A stretch of DNA of 64,000 bases from positions 1 to 64,000 of the forward strand of contig JBBSEF010000007.1 in NCBI GenBank assembly GCA_038240015.1, read 5' to 3'. Numbering within the stretch: the first letter of the stretch is position 1; each line of letters starts with the position of its first letter. The stretch is from CAHJXF01 sp038240015. GTDB lineage: Bacteria; Pseudomonadota; Gammaproteobacteria; Burkholderiales; Burkholderiaceae_D. A program made the position numbers and the translations under genes. Under the pieces are notes generated by a model, which worked only from the letters and a program-made list of their open reading frames with translations, ran no database searches and had not been told where the DNA came from. Below, piece after piece: positions 35,175 through 42,348 of the stretch.

Positions 35175-36077
35175 ATGAGCGGTCCAGCCGTGGCGAATGC
35201 CGCCACACAAGTTCCCAGCGATTCGCATCACAGTGGGCCGACGCGCTACTTCGTCCCGAACCCATCGTATTGGCCGTTGCTGACCGGAACCGCGATGCTG
35301 TTCACCATGGTCGGCGCAGCGGGCTGGGTCAACGCGCAACCGTGGGGGCCCTACGTCAATCTTGCCGGCATCCTGGGCGTGCTAGTGATCCTCTATCGCT
35401 GGTTCGGCGATGCGATCGGCGAATCGGAGGGCGCCAAGTACAACCGTAGCGTAGACGGGTCGTTCCGCTGGAGCATGAGCTGGTTCATCTTCTCCGAAGT
35501 GATGTTCTTCGGAGCGTTCTTCGGTGCGCTGTTCTATGCGCGCGTGATTTCGATGCCCGAGCTCTCGTCGCTCGACGCGCGTGTGCTGTGGCCCGACTTT
35601 GCAGGCAAGTGGCCCAGCATCGGACCGGCGGGATCGATCGAGTCGTTCACGCCGATGACGCCGTTCTGGATTCCGACGATCAACACGGCGCTGCTGTTGT
35701 CGTCGGGCGTGACGATCACGATCGCGCACCACGCGCTGCGTCACGGAGCGCGCGCGAAGACAGCACTCTGGCTGTTCCTCACGATCGCTCTCGGCGTGAC
35801 GTTCCTCGGTTTTCAGATTTACGAATACGGCCATGCATATTCGGAACTCAACCTCAAGCTGACATCGGGCATCTACGGATCGACCTTCTTCATGCTGACC
35901 GGCTTTCACGGCTTCCATGTCACGATGGGTGCGTTGATGTTGTCGGTGGTGTTGTATCGCGTGATTCGCGGCGATTTCAAACCCGACAGCCACTTCGGCT
36001 TCGAAGGCGCGGCGTGGTATTGGCACTTCGTCGACGTGGTATGGCTTGGACTTTACGTCGTCGTCTATTGGCTTTGA
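35175..36077 (+). CDS. ctaE: Cytochrome c oxidase subunit III
   Basis: The 300-residue product has seven predicted membrane segments, including GSFRWSMSWFIFSEVMFFGA with the conserved glutamate, FHGFHVTMGALMLSVVLYRV, and the final WHFVDVVWLGLYVVVYWL. Subunit III supports proton uptake and stability of subunit I. GGAGAAATCG precedes the ATG. A terminator follows the stop. Confidence 0.97.
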   Translation: MSGPAVANAATQVPSDSHHSGPTRYFVPNPSYWPLLTGTAMLFTMVGAAGWVNAQPWGPYVNLAGILGVLVILYRWFGDAIGESEGAKYNRSVDGSFRWSMSWFIFSEVMFFGAFFGALFYARVISMPELSSLDARVLWPDFAGKWPSIGPAGSIESFTPMTPFWIPTINTALLLSSGVTITIAHHALRHGARAKTALWLFLTIALGVTFLGFQIYEYGHAYSELNLKLTSGIYGSTFFMLTGFHGFHVTMGALMLSVVLYRVIRGDFKPDSHFGFEGAAWYWHFVDVVWLGLYVVVYWL

Positions 36078-36095
36078 GGCGGAAGGACGAAAAGC

Positions 36096-36121
36096 AAAAC
36101 GCCGCGAATAGCGGCGTTTTT
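36096..36121. terminator. Bidirectional intrinsic terminator after ctaE
   Basis: AAAACGCCGC (36096-36105), loop GAATA, GCGGCGTTTT (36111-36120). A T run follows on the plus strand and the A run gives T on the minus strand, so it can end both ctaE and the convergent small gene at 36170. Confidence 0.9.
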
Positions 36122-36169
36122 GTTTGTCGAACGATTCGGTTGTGTCGAGGTCTTTTCGAAGTGATCGCG

Positions 36170-36370
36170 CTAACGAATGCCGGTCGGCGCGATCCATCCG
36201 ATTTTGTAGGCAAGCAGGATCAACAGAAACAGTGCGATCGAAAAGCCGACACGCATGGCGAGAGCCGTCACCGTGCGATCGCTCTTGCCTTGGTCTTTCA
36301 TCATGAAGACCAATGCGGACGCGAGGCTTCCGATGATCAGGATGAATGCAACGATGACGACGTAACGCAT
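36170..36370 (-). CDS. Twin transmembrane protein (DUF2909-like)
   Basis: The 66-residue product has two membrane segments (VVIVAFILIIGSLASALVFM and VGFSIALFLLILLAYKIGWI) joined by a short polar loop KDQGKSDRTV. Small proteins of this DUF2909 type lie opposite ctaE and before the SURF1 gene in betaproteobacteria. Function unknown. It is encoded convergent to ctaE and divergent from SURF1. Confidence 0.8.
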   Translation of the reverse strand: MRYVVIVAFILIIGSLASALVFMMKDQGKSDRTVTALAMRVGFSIALFLLILLAYKIGWIAPTGIR

Positions 36371-36429
36371 GGTGCGATTATTTCACACGCGATCGGCGAT
36401 CGAGCGCGTTGCACGAAGACGGGAGCGCT

Positions 36430-37230
36430 TTGAAGATTGCACGACGTGTCGGGTTCGCATTGATCGCGGGAGCACTGGCGATATCCGGAACGACCGCACT
36501 CGGCTTCTGGCAATTGCGGCGTGCTGCCGGCAAGGAAGTTCTTCAAGGCGAGATCGAGCGATCCGCACGTGCAACGCCCGCGGTGCCCGACACCGCGGCG
36601 CTTTCGCGTCCCGACACGCTGCTTCACCAACACCTTCGGTTGCGCGGCCGCTGGCTTTTAGACCACGTGGTCTATCTCGACAACCGGCCGCAGGCGGGAC
36701 GCGCCGGCTTCTACGTGCTGATGGCTTTGCATATCGAGGAACCGACGCCGATAGACGTGATCGTCAATCGTGGGTGGCTGCCTCGCGACGCCAACGACCG
36801 CACCCGGATTGCACCCTACCGTACGCCGAGCGACGTGGTCACGATCAGCGGCGTGTCGCTCGCCGAAGAACCGCGTCTGCTCGAGCTTGCAGCAGAACCC
36901 GATCGAAGGCTCGGAGGCATCTGGCAGAATTTCGACTTCGATGACTACGCACGCGTGAGTGGCCACCAGACTTTGCGACTCGTCGTCCGGCAGGACGCGA
37001 CGGCTGCATCGAAGCCGGCATCGATGGCCGCAACCGCGGTCGGCGACGCGACCGAAGTCGCGGACGGCCTCGATCGCCAATGGCCGGATCGCGGCGGCGT
37101 CCTGCAGGCCCAGATCGATCGCCACCACGGCTATGCATTTCAATGGTTCGCCCTCGCGGCAACGCTGATGGCGTTGCTGATCTATTCATTCATCCGACTT
37201 CCGAAGCATGCTCGCAAACACCCAAGCTGA
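36430..37230 (+). CDS. SURF1 family oxidase assembly protein
   Basis: A TTG start at 36430 after GGGAG gives 266 residues. Membrane segments flank a periplasmic domain: the first in GFALIAGALAISGTTALGFW, the second near the end (FQWFALAATLMALLIYSFI). LGFWQLRRAAGKE, YLDNRPQAGRAGFYVL and VNRGWLPRD are SURF1 signatures. The protein aids heme a insertion into subunit I. A further in-frame TTG at 36409 is possible. The 3' end overlaps the next gene by 23 bp. Confidence 0.9.
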   Translation: MKIARRVGFALIAGALAISGTTALGFWQLRRAAGKEVLQGEIERSARATPAVPDTAALSRPDTLLHQHLRLRGRWLLDHVVYLDNRPQAGRAGFYVLMALHIEEPTPIDVIVNRGWLPRDANDRTRIAPYRTPSDVVTISGVSLAEEPRLLELAAEPDRRLGGIWQNFDFDDYARVSGHQTLRLVVRQDATAASKPASMAATAVGDATEVADGLDRQWPDRGGVLQAQIDRHHGYAFQWFALAATLMALLIYSFIRLPKHARKHPS

Positions 37231-37843
37231 CGCGGCACGCCGCCGTGGTCGATGGAAGCTCTATGCGGTCGTCGCGATTTGCGCGGCGCCGGTGATCGCG
37301 TCATACCTCGTCTATTACTACGTGCGGCCTGAAGCGCGCAGCAACTACGGCACGTTGATTGAGCCGCAGCGCCCCATGCCGGCGCTGCATCTGCAGACCC
37401 TCGATGGTCGTGGAGTCGACGGCGCGTCGCTGCGGGGAAAATGGCTGATGGTGATGATTGCGGGCGGCGGCTGTCCTCGCGCCTGTGAAGAGCGGCTCTA
37501 TCATTTGCGTCAGGTGCGCTTGACGACCGGCAAGGAGCGCGATCGCGTGGTGCGGGTGTGGTTGATTCCAGACGATGCGCCACTATCGACGATGCTGATT
37601 CGCGCGTACGACGGTACCGCGATGCTGCGCGCCGATCCGAACGAAATCGCAGCTTGGCTCAGTGAAAATTCCGGCGCATCGAAGCTCGGCGAGCGCTCAG
37701 GCAACATCGCGGACCGTATCTCAGACCACATCTACCTGGTCGATCCGCTCGGCAATCTGATGATGCGATTTCCGATCGATGCCGATCCCAACCAGACCAG
37801 GCGAGACCTTGCCAAGTTGTTGAGGGCGTCGCGCGTCGGATAA
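37208..37843 (+). CDS. Membrane-anchored SCO-like thioredoxin-fold protein
   Basis: The 211-residue product has one N-terminal membrane segment (LYAVVAICAAPVIASYLVYY) and a thioredoxin-fold domain with a CPRAC motif at residues 89-93, the CxxxC spacing of SCO copper chaperones. A C-terminal DHIYLVDPLGNLMMRFP strand matches the fold. The histidine ligand normal in SCO proteins is not obvious, so a redox rather than copper role is possible. It sits between SURF1 and ctaA. Confidence 0.75.
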   Translation: MLANTQADAARRRGRWKLYAVVAICAAPVIASYLVYYYVRPEARSNYGTLIEPQRPMPALHLQTLDGRGVDGASLRGKWLMVMIAGGGCPRACEERLYHLRQVRLTTGKERDRVVRVWLIPDDAPLSTMLIRAYDGTAMLRADPNEIAAWLSENSGASKLGERSGNIADRISDHIYLVDPLGNLMMRFPIDADPNQTRRDLAKLLRASRVG

Positions 37844-37845
37844 CC

Positions 37846-39063
37846 ATGAACGCATTCGATCTGCTGCTGCTGGCGTTCAAGGGCATCGCCATCGCATCGT
37901 TGCCGCTTGCGCTGATCTGGATTGCGCGCTCGCCTCGCGATGATGGAGATCGTCTGCGGCGACTCGCATGGGCCACGGCCTTTTTCACTTTCGATCTGAT
38001 CGTGTTCGGCGGCTTCACGCGCCTGACCGACTCGGGGCTCGGTTGTCCGGACTGGCCTGGCTGTTATGCGAAGGCCAACCCGTTCATGGCCGCTAGCGAC
38101 ATTCGCGCGGCCGAGGCCGCGATGCCGACCGGCCCCGTGACGATGGACAAGGCCTGGATCGAGATGATCCATCGCTATCTCGCGATGGCGGTTGGTGTGC
38201 TGATCATCGCAATGCTGGTGGCAAGCATCGTGCGTGTCGTACGGGCGCGCCGTGATGCGAAAGCGGATGCGGCGGCGATGCGCCCCGCGTTTCCGGCGTT
38301 CGCAGCGTGGATGCTCGCGCTCGTGATCTTGCAGGGAGCGTTCGGCGCATGGACCGTCACCCAGAGACTGCAGCCCATCTTCGTCACCACGCATCTGCTG
38401 CTCGGGCTCGCGCTGCTAGGAATGTTGGTGTGGCATGCGCTGTGTTTCGAACGCGTCGAGCGTGGGTGGGCACATGCGAAGACGACTGCGTCCACGAGCA
38501 TGAGGGGTATCCGCGTGCTCGCACTGATCGGCGCGGCGGTCCTCGCCATGCAGATCGCGCTCGGCGGATGGGTCAGTGCGAACTACGCCGTGCTTGCCTG
38601 CGTCGATTTCCTTACGTGTCAGGGTGTGTGGTTTCCTAAAATGGATGTTGCCGACGGATTTCACCCGTGGCGCGAACTCGGCAAGACGGCGGAAGGCGGG
38701 TATCTGTCGGCCGAGGCCCTGACCGCGATTCACTGGGCTCATCGCAGCTTCGCGTGGATGGTTTTCATCGTGCTCGGTGCGCTGGTCTGGCAAGCGAGAC
38801 GCATGACCGCTCTGATGCGGCCGGCTCTGGTGCTGGCCGCGCTGCTCGCATCGCAGTTCGCAACCGGTCTCGTCAACGTCGTGTTCGCATGGCCGCTCGT
38901 GGCCGCGGTTTTGCATAACGCGGGCGCTGCGGGTCTCGTCGTCTGTCTGGTCGTGATAAATTATCGCCTCTCGGTACTGTCGCGGCTCGATCAAGGCGCG
39001 GCTGCCCAAGTTCACCTGCGCGCCAAGGCGCGTGACCCACTGATCGAACGGACCGCGATTTAG
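37846..39063 (+). CDS. ctaA: Heme A synthase (COX15/CtaA)
   Basis: The 405-residue product has about eight membrane segments. GGFTRLTDSGLGCPDWPGCY, EMIHRYLAMAVGVLIIAM with the conserved histidine, VTQRLQPIFVTTHLLLGLAL and IHWAHRSFAWMVFIVLGAL are CtaA signatures. It oxidises heme O to heme A for cytochrome oxidase. It starts 2 bp after the preceding stop and is followed by ctaB. Confidence 0.96.
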   Translation: MNAFDLLLLAFKGIAIASLPLALIWIARSPRDDGDRLRRLAWATAFFTFDLIVFGGFTRLTDSGLGCPDWPGCYAKANPFMAASDIRAAEAAMPTGPVTMDKAWIEMIHRYLAMAVGVLIIAMLVASIVRVVRARRDAKADAAAMRPAFPAFAAWMLALVILQGAFGAWTVTQRLQPIFVTTHLLLGLALLGMLVWHALCFERVERGWAHAKTTASTSMRGIRVLALIGAAVLAMQIALGGWVSANYAVLACVDFLTCQGVWFPKMDVADGFHPWRELGKTAEGGYLSAEALTAIHWAHRSFAWMVFIVLGALVWQARRMTALMRPALVLAALLASQFATGLVNVVFAWPLVAAVLHNAGAAGLVVCLVVINYRLSVLSRLDQGAAAQVHLRAKARDPLIERTAI

Positions 39064-39103
39064 TTCGCGCGATCATTCCTTCGACCATCGATCGATCCCG
39101 GAC

Positions 39104-40006
39104 ATGCAACGCGCTTTACAGGCCCCGATTGCCCGCAAGCTCGCGTGTTACTACGCGCTGACCAAACCAAGAGTCACGCAACTTGCGGTGTTCTGCGCGG
39201 TGATCGGCATGTTCCTCGCCGTGCCGGGCTTGCCTCCGCTCGACAAGTTGCTTGCGGCAACCATCGGTATCTGGCTGCTCGCGGGCGCGGCCTTCGCGGT
39301 CAATTGCCTCGTCGAGCGCGAACTCGACGCGCGCATGGCGCGCACTGCCCGACGCGCGTCTGCATCGGGCGCGTTGTCCGCATTTGAAATATTGCTCGGG
39401 TCGGGTCTGCTCGGTGGGGTGGGCATGCTGGTGCTCTTGAAGTTCGTCAACCCGTTGACGATGTGGCTGACCTTCGCGACCTTCGTCGGCTATGCGGTGG
39501 TCTACACGATGCTGCTCAAACCGATGACACCGCAGAACATCGTGATCGGCGGCGCGTCGGGCGCGATGCCTCCGGCGCTGGGCTGGGCGGCGATGGCCGA
39601 TCAAGTGCCCGCGCAAGCGTGGGTGCTGGTGCTGATCATTTTCGTATGGACGCCGCCGCACTTCTGGGCGCTCGCGCTCTATCGAACCGAGGACTTCCGC
39701 AAGTCGGGGCTGCCGATGTTGCCGATCACGCATGGTTCGCGGTACACGCGGCTTCACATCCTGCTCTATACCGTTGCGCTCGTCGGGACGACGTTGTTGC
39801 CCTTCGCATTGCGCATGAGCGGGTGGCCATACCTCGTCGCGGCAATGGCGCTTGGCGCACAATTTGTGCGGCTGTCGTGGTCGATCTGGCGCTCGCCGTC
39901 GGATGAGCAAGCCAATCGGCTGGCACGTCGCACCTTCCGTTACTCGATCGTCTACTTGTCGTTGCTGTTCGCGGCGCTGCTGGTCGATCATTACCTGATC
40001 GGGTGA
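39104..40006 (+). CDS. ctaB: Protoheme IX farnesyltransferase (heme O synthase)
   Basis: The 300-residue UbiA-family membrane protein has the prenyl-binding motif NCLVERELDARMARTARR, and TPPHFWALALYRTEDFRKSG near the middle. It adds farnesyl to protoheme to make heme O, the substrate of CtaA upstream. The start lies 40 bp after ctaA; the SCO gene follows 24 bp later. Confidence 0.97.
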   Translation: MQRALQAPIARKLACYYALTKPRVTQLAVFCAVIGMFLAVPGLPPLDKLLAATIGIWLLAGAAFAVNCLVERELDARMARTARRASASGALSAFEILLGSGLLGGVGMLVLLKFVNPLTMWLTFATFVGYAVVYTMLLKPMTPQNIVIGGASGAMPPALGWAAMADQVPAQAWVLVLIIFVWTPPHFWALALYRTEDFRKSGLPMLPITHGSRYTRLHILLYTVALVGTTLLPFALRMSGWPYLVAAMALGAQFVRLSWSIWRSPSDEQANRLARRTFRYSIVYLSLLFAALLVDHYLIG

Positions 40007-40030
40007 GCGCGTGATGCATCGAGAACACCA

Positions 40031-40630
40031 TTGCGCTCGCCCCTGATCCCGCGCGTGCGAAAGGCGCTCGTCTTCGTTTCTATGGTCTCGGCGCTCGCAG
40101 GCTGCGGCCCCGGCAAGCCGCAATTCGAAGGCGTCGATATCACCGGCGCCAATTACGCCCACGATTTTCATCTGATCGATGCAAGCGGCGCCACGCGCAG
40201 CCTCGCTGACTATCGCGGCAAAGAGGTCGTGATGTTCTTCGGGTACACGCAGTGTCCCGACGTGTGTCCGACAACGATGGCCGATCTGAAGGCCGTCATG
40301 CAGATGCTCGGCCCCGACGCGGACCGCGTGCAGGTGCTGTTCGTCACGCTCGATCCCGAGCGAGACAAGCCTGCGCTGCTTGCGCAATACGTCCCCGCCT
40401 TCGATCCGCGCTTCGTCGGTCTTTACGCGGACGACGCCACCACGGCGCGGACCGCAAAAGAATTCAAGGTGTTCTATCAGCGCGTGCCGGGACCCACGCC
40501 GACCTCATACACGTTCGATCACACGGCGGGGACGTATGTGTTCGACACCGGTGGACGAATCCGCCTCTTCCTGCGTCAGGGTCAGAGCGCCAGCTCGATC
40601 GCCCACGATCTCAAGCAACTGCTCTCATAA
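40031..40630 (+). CDS. SCO1/SenC copper chaperone lipoprotein
   Basis: A TTG start gives 199 residues with a lipobox (SALAGCGPGK) at about residue 24. The thioredoxin fold has the copper-binding CPDVC (FFGYTQCPDVCPTTMADLKA) and the histidine in YTFDHTAGTYVFD. It delivers copper to the CuA site of subunit II in the periplasm. It closes the cytochrome oxidase locus. Confidence 0.93.
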   Translation: MRSPLIPRVRKALVFVSMVSALAGCGPGKPQFEGVDITGANYAHDFHLIDASGATRSLADYRGKEVVMFFGYTQCPDVCPTTMADLKAVMQMLGPDADRVQVLFVTLDPERDKPALLAQYVPAFDPRFVGLYADDATTARTAKEFKVFYQRVPGPTPTSYTFDHTAGTYVFDTGGRIRLFLRQGQSASSIAHDLKQLLS

Positions 40631-40746
40631 GAGACGTGGGAGTCGGGCTGCGGTTGCGACGGCGCCGCTCTCGAGTCGTGCCGTCAACGGCTCACAACCG
40701 CACGCTCGAATAAAATAACGGGTTTCCCCAAAATTGTGAGCCACTC

Positions 40747-41838
40747 ATGGCGCTTCGCTGCGGCATCGTCGGCCTGCCCAACGTGGGCAAATCGACCCTC
40801 TTCAACGCACTGACCAAGGCCGGCATCGCCGCCGAGAACTATCCGTTCTGCACGATCGAGCCGAACACCGGTGTGGTCGAGGTGCCCGACCCGCGCCTGG
40901 CCGAACTCGCCGCGATCGTCAGGCCTGAGCGGGTCATGCCCGCGATCGTGGAGTTCGTCGATATCGCCGGGCTGGTTGCGGGAGCCTCGAAGGGCGAGGG
41001 TTTGGGTAACCAGTTCCTTGCCCACATCCGCGAGACCGATGCAATCGTCAACGTGGTTCGGTGCTTCGAGGATCCGAACGTCATTCACGTCGCGGGCAAG
41101 GTCGATCCGGTGGCCGACATCGAGGTTATCCAGACCGAGTTGGCGCTCGCTGACTTGGCGACAGTTGAAAAGGCCTTCCATCGCGCGACCAAGCAGGCCA
41201 GAGGCGGTGACAAGGAGTCTGCCAAACTCGTTGTTCTGCTTGCGAAGGTCGAACCCCACCTCAATCAAGCGAGGCCCGTCCGAGCGCTCGATCTGACTGC
41301 CGAGGAGCAGGCGCTGATCAAGCCCCTTTGCCTGATCACGGCCAAACCCGCCATGTTCGTCGCCAATGTCGCCGACCATGGCTTCGTCGACAACCCACTC
41401 CTCGATCAACTGATGAACTTTGCAACGGCGCAGGGCTCGCCGGTGATCGCAATCTGCGCCGCGCTCGAAGCCGAGATCGGCGACCTGTCCGACGAAGATA
41501 AGACCGTCTTTCTCGAAGACATGGGCATGACCGAGCCGGGACTGGACCGCCTCATCCATGCGGGCTACTCGTTATTGGGCTTGCAGACCTATTTCACCGC
41601 AGGCGTTAAGGAAGTCAGGGCGTGGACCGTGCGCGTCGGGGCCACAGCCCCGCAGGCGGCGGGTGTGATCCACACCGACTTCGAGCGGGGCTTCATCCGC
41701 GCGGAAGTGATTGCCTACGCTGATTTCGTAGCGCTCAGCGGAGAAGCTGGCGCGAAGGAGAAGGGAAAAATGCGGCTCGAGGGCAAGGAGTACATGGTCC
41801 GCAATGGGGACGTGATGCATTTTCGGTTCAACGTTTGA
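40747..41838 (+). CDS. ychF: Redox-regulated ATPase YchF
   Basis: The 363-residue product begins MALRCGIVGLPNVGKSTLFN, the Obg-type P-loop with the changes that favour ATP, followed by a helical insertion and a C-terminal TGS domain (QTYFTAGVKEVRAWTVRVG, ending VMHFRFNV). YchF binds ribosomes and affects stress tolerance. It stands alone, with a hairpin after the stop and an atypical segment following. Confidence 0.97.
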   Translation: MALRCGIVGLPNVGKSTLFNALTKAGIAAENYPFCTIEPNTGVVEVPDPRLAELAAIVRPERVMPAIVEFVDIAGLVAGASKGEGLGNQFLAHIRETDAIVNVVRCFEDPNVIHVAGKVDPVADIEVIQTELALADLATVEKAFHRATKQARGGDKESAKLVVLLAKVEPHLNQARPVRALDLTAEEQALIKPLCLITAKPAMFVANVADHGFVDNPLLDQLMNFATAQGSPVIAICAALEAEIGDLSDEDKTVFLEDMGMTEPGLDRLIHAGYSLLGLQTYFTAGVKEVRAWTVRVGATAPQAAGVIHTDFERGFIRAEVIAYADFVALSGEAGAKEKGKMRLEGKEYMVRNGDVMHFRFNV

Positions 41839-41839
41839 C

Positions 41840-41857
41840 CTTGCGGCTCACCGCAAG
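41840..41857 (+). terminator. Hairpin at the ychF stop
   Basis: CTTGCGG (41840-41846), loop CTCA, CCGCAAG (41851-41857), starting just after the ychF TGA. It lacks a T run, so termination would be weak or Rho-assisted. Confidence 0.45.
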
Positions 41858-41980
41858 CTGTCTGAACGTCGCAACGTAAAAAGAAACTCAAGTTCTGATC
41901 TGGCCTGCCGATGAAGCGTCTGCGGGATAATTTGAAGGTAAGACCGGGTTAATTCGGTGAAAAACCTAGAAGGTATGAGT

Positions 41981-42006
41981 AAAAAACCCACCGCGGGGGC
42001 GGTGGG
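41981..42006 (-). terminator. Intrinsic terminator of the 30-codon peptide gene
   Basis: On the minus strand CCCACCGC, loop CCCC and GCGGTGGG form an 8-bp GC-rich stem followed by six T (41986-41981). It lies 41 bp after the stop of the small minus-strand gene at 42048-42140 and faces nothing else, which supports that gene being real. Confidence 0.9.
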
Positions 42007-42047
42007 CTAAGCCAAAAAAACACTTAAATAAAACAAATCAAATTTTC

Positions 42048-42140
42048 TCAAACACCATTGACGTCAATGCCGCCGCCTACTTCAGCGAGGGTAGCGTCAT
42101 CGATAACAACCACTTGAGCTTCAACGATTTGCGCAAACAT
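42048..42140 (-). CDS. Short acidic peptide with double-glycine-type leader (putative signal precursor)
   Basis: ATG 42140 is preceded by AAGGA at 8 bp, and the 30-codon frame ends with TGA at 42048. The peptide starts MFAQIVEAQ and ends ATLAEVGGGIDVNGV. It has no Lys or Arg and five acidic residues. If cut after Gly24, Val at -4 and Leu at -7 match double-glycine leaders, and the mature product would be the hexapeptide IDVNGV. A promoter, T-rich 5' leader and strong terminator make a self-contained transcript of about 190 nt. It is divergent from the TPR-HD-GYP gene. I do not recognise the family; the processing and signal role are inferred. No peptidase-containing ABC exporter is in the window. 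Confidence 0.7.
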   Translation of the reverse strand: MFAQIVEAQVVVIDDATLAEVGGGIDVNGV

Positions 42141-42175
42141 AGGTCAATTCCTTAAAAAAAAAACATCCACGATTA

Positions 42176-42204
42176 ATAGTATCTAACTCATACACCTACA
42201 CCAA
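42176..42204 (-). promoter_or_regulatory. Predicted promoter of the short peptide gene
   Basis: On the minus strand TTGGTG (42204-42199), a 17-bp spacer and TACTAT (42181-42176). Transcription would start near 42169, leaving a leader of about 28 nt that contains a run of ten T (42163-42154) just before the ribosome binding site. Confidence 0.55.
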
Positions 42205-42226
42205 CATCGGGATTAACGAGATTAAA

Positions 42227-42286
42227 GCTGGCAGGCTGTGGTCCGCGTTGCTCCCCTTTCGGCTGGCAGAAGCAATTTCTGCCAGC
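42227..42286. promoter_or_regulatory. Repeated GCTGGCAG sites between the divergent promoters
   Basis: GCTGGCAG occurs at 42227-42234 and 42262-42269, and its complement CTGCCAGC at 42279-42286. The last two form a perfect 10-bp inverted repeat (42262-42271 and 42277-42286, loop GCAAT). No T run follows, so a DNA operator is more likely than a terminator. The sites lie upstream of both the peptide gene and the TPR-HD-GYP gene. Confidence 0.55.
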
Positions 42287-42308
42287 TACATCCAAATAAT
42301 GTCAAAGA

Positions 42309-42336
42309 TTGACAGCGTTGGACAGAGGTTTACTAA
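42309..42336 (+). promoter_or_regulatory. Predicted promoter of the TPR-HD-GYP gene
   Basis: A perfect TTGACA (42309-42314), 16-bp spacer and TACTAA (42331-42336). Transcription would begin near 42343, only about six bases before the ATG at 42349, consistent with the absence of a ribosome binding site there. Confidence 0.5.
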
Positions 42337-42348
42337 ACGCGAAAAATT

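Noticed and set aside
42262..42286. Inverted repeat read as an intrinsic terminator
   Set aside because: No T run on either strand and no gene ends there; interpreted instead as a possible operator.
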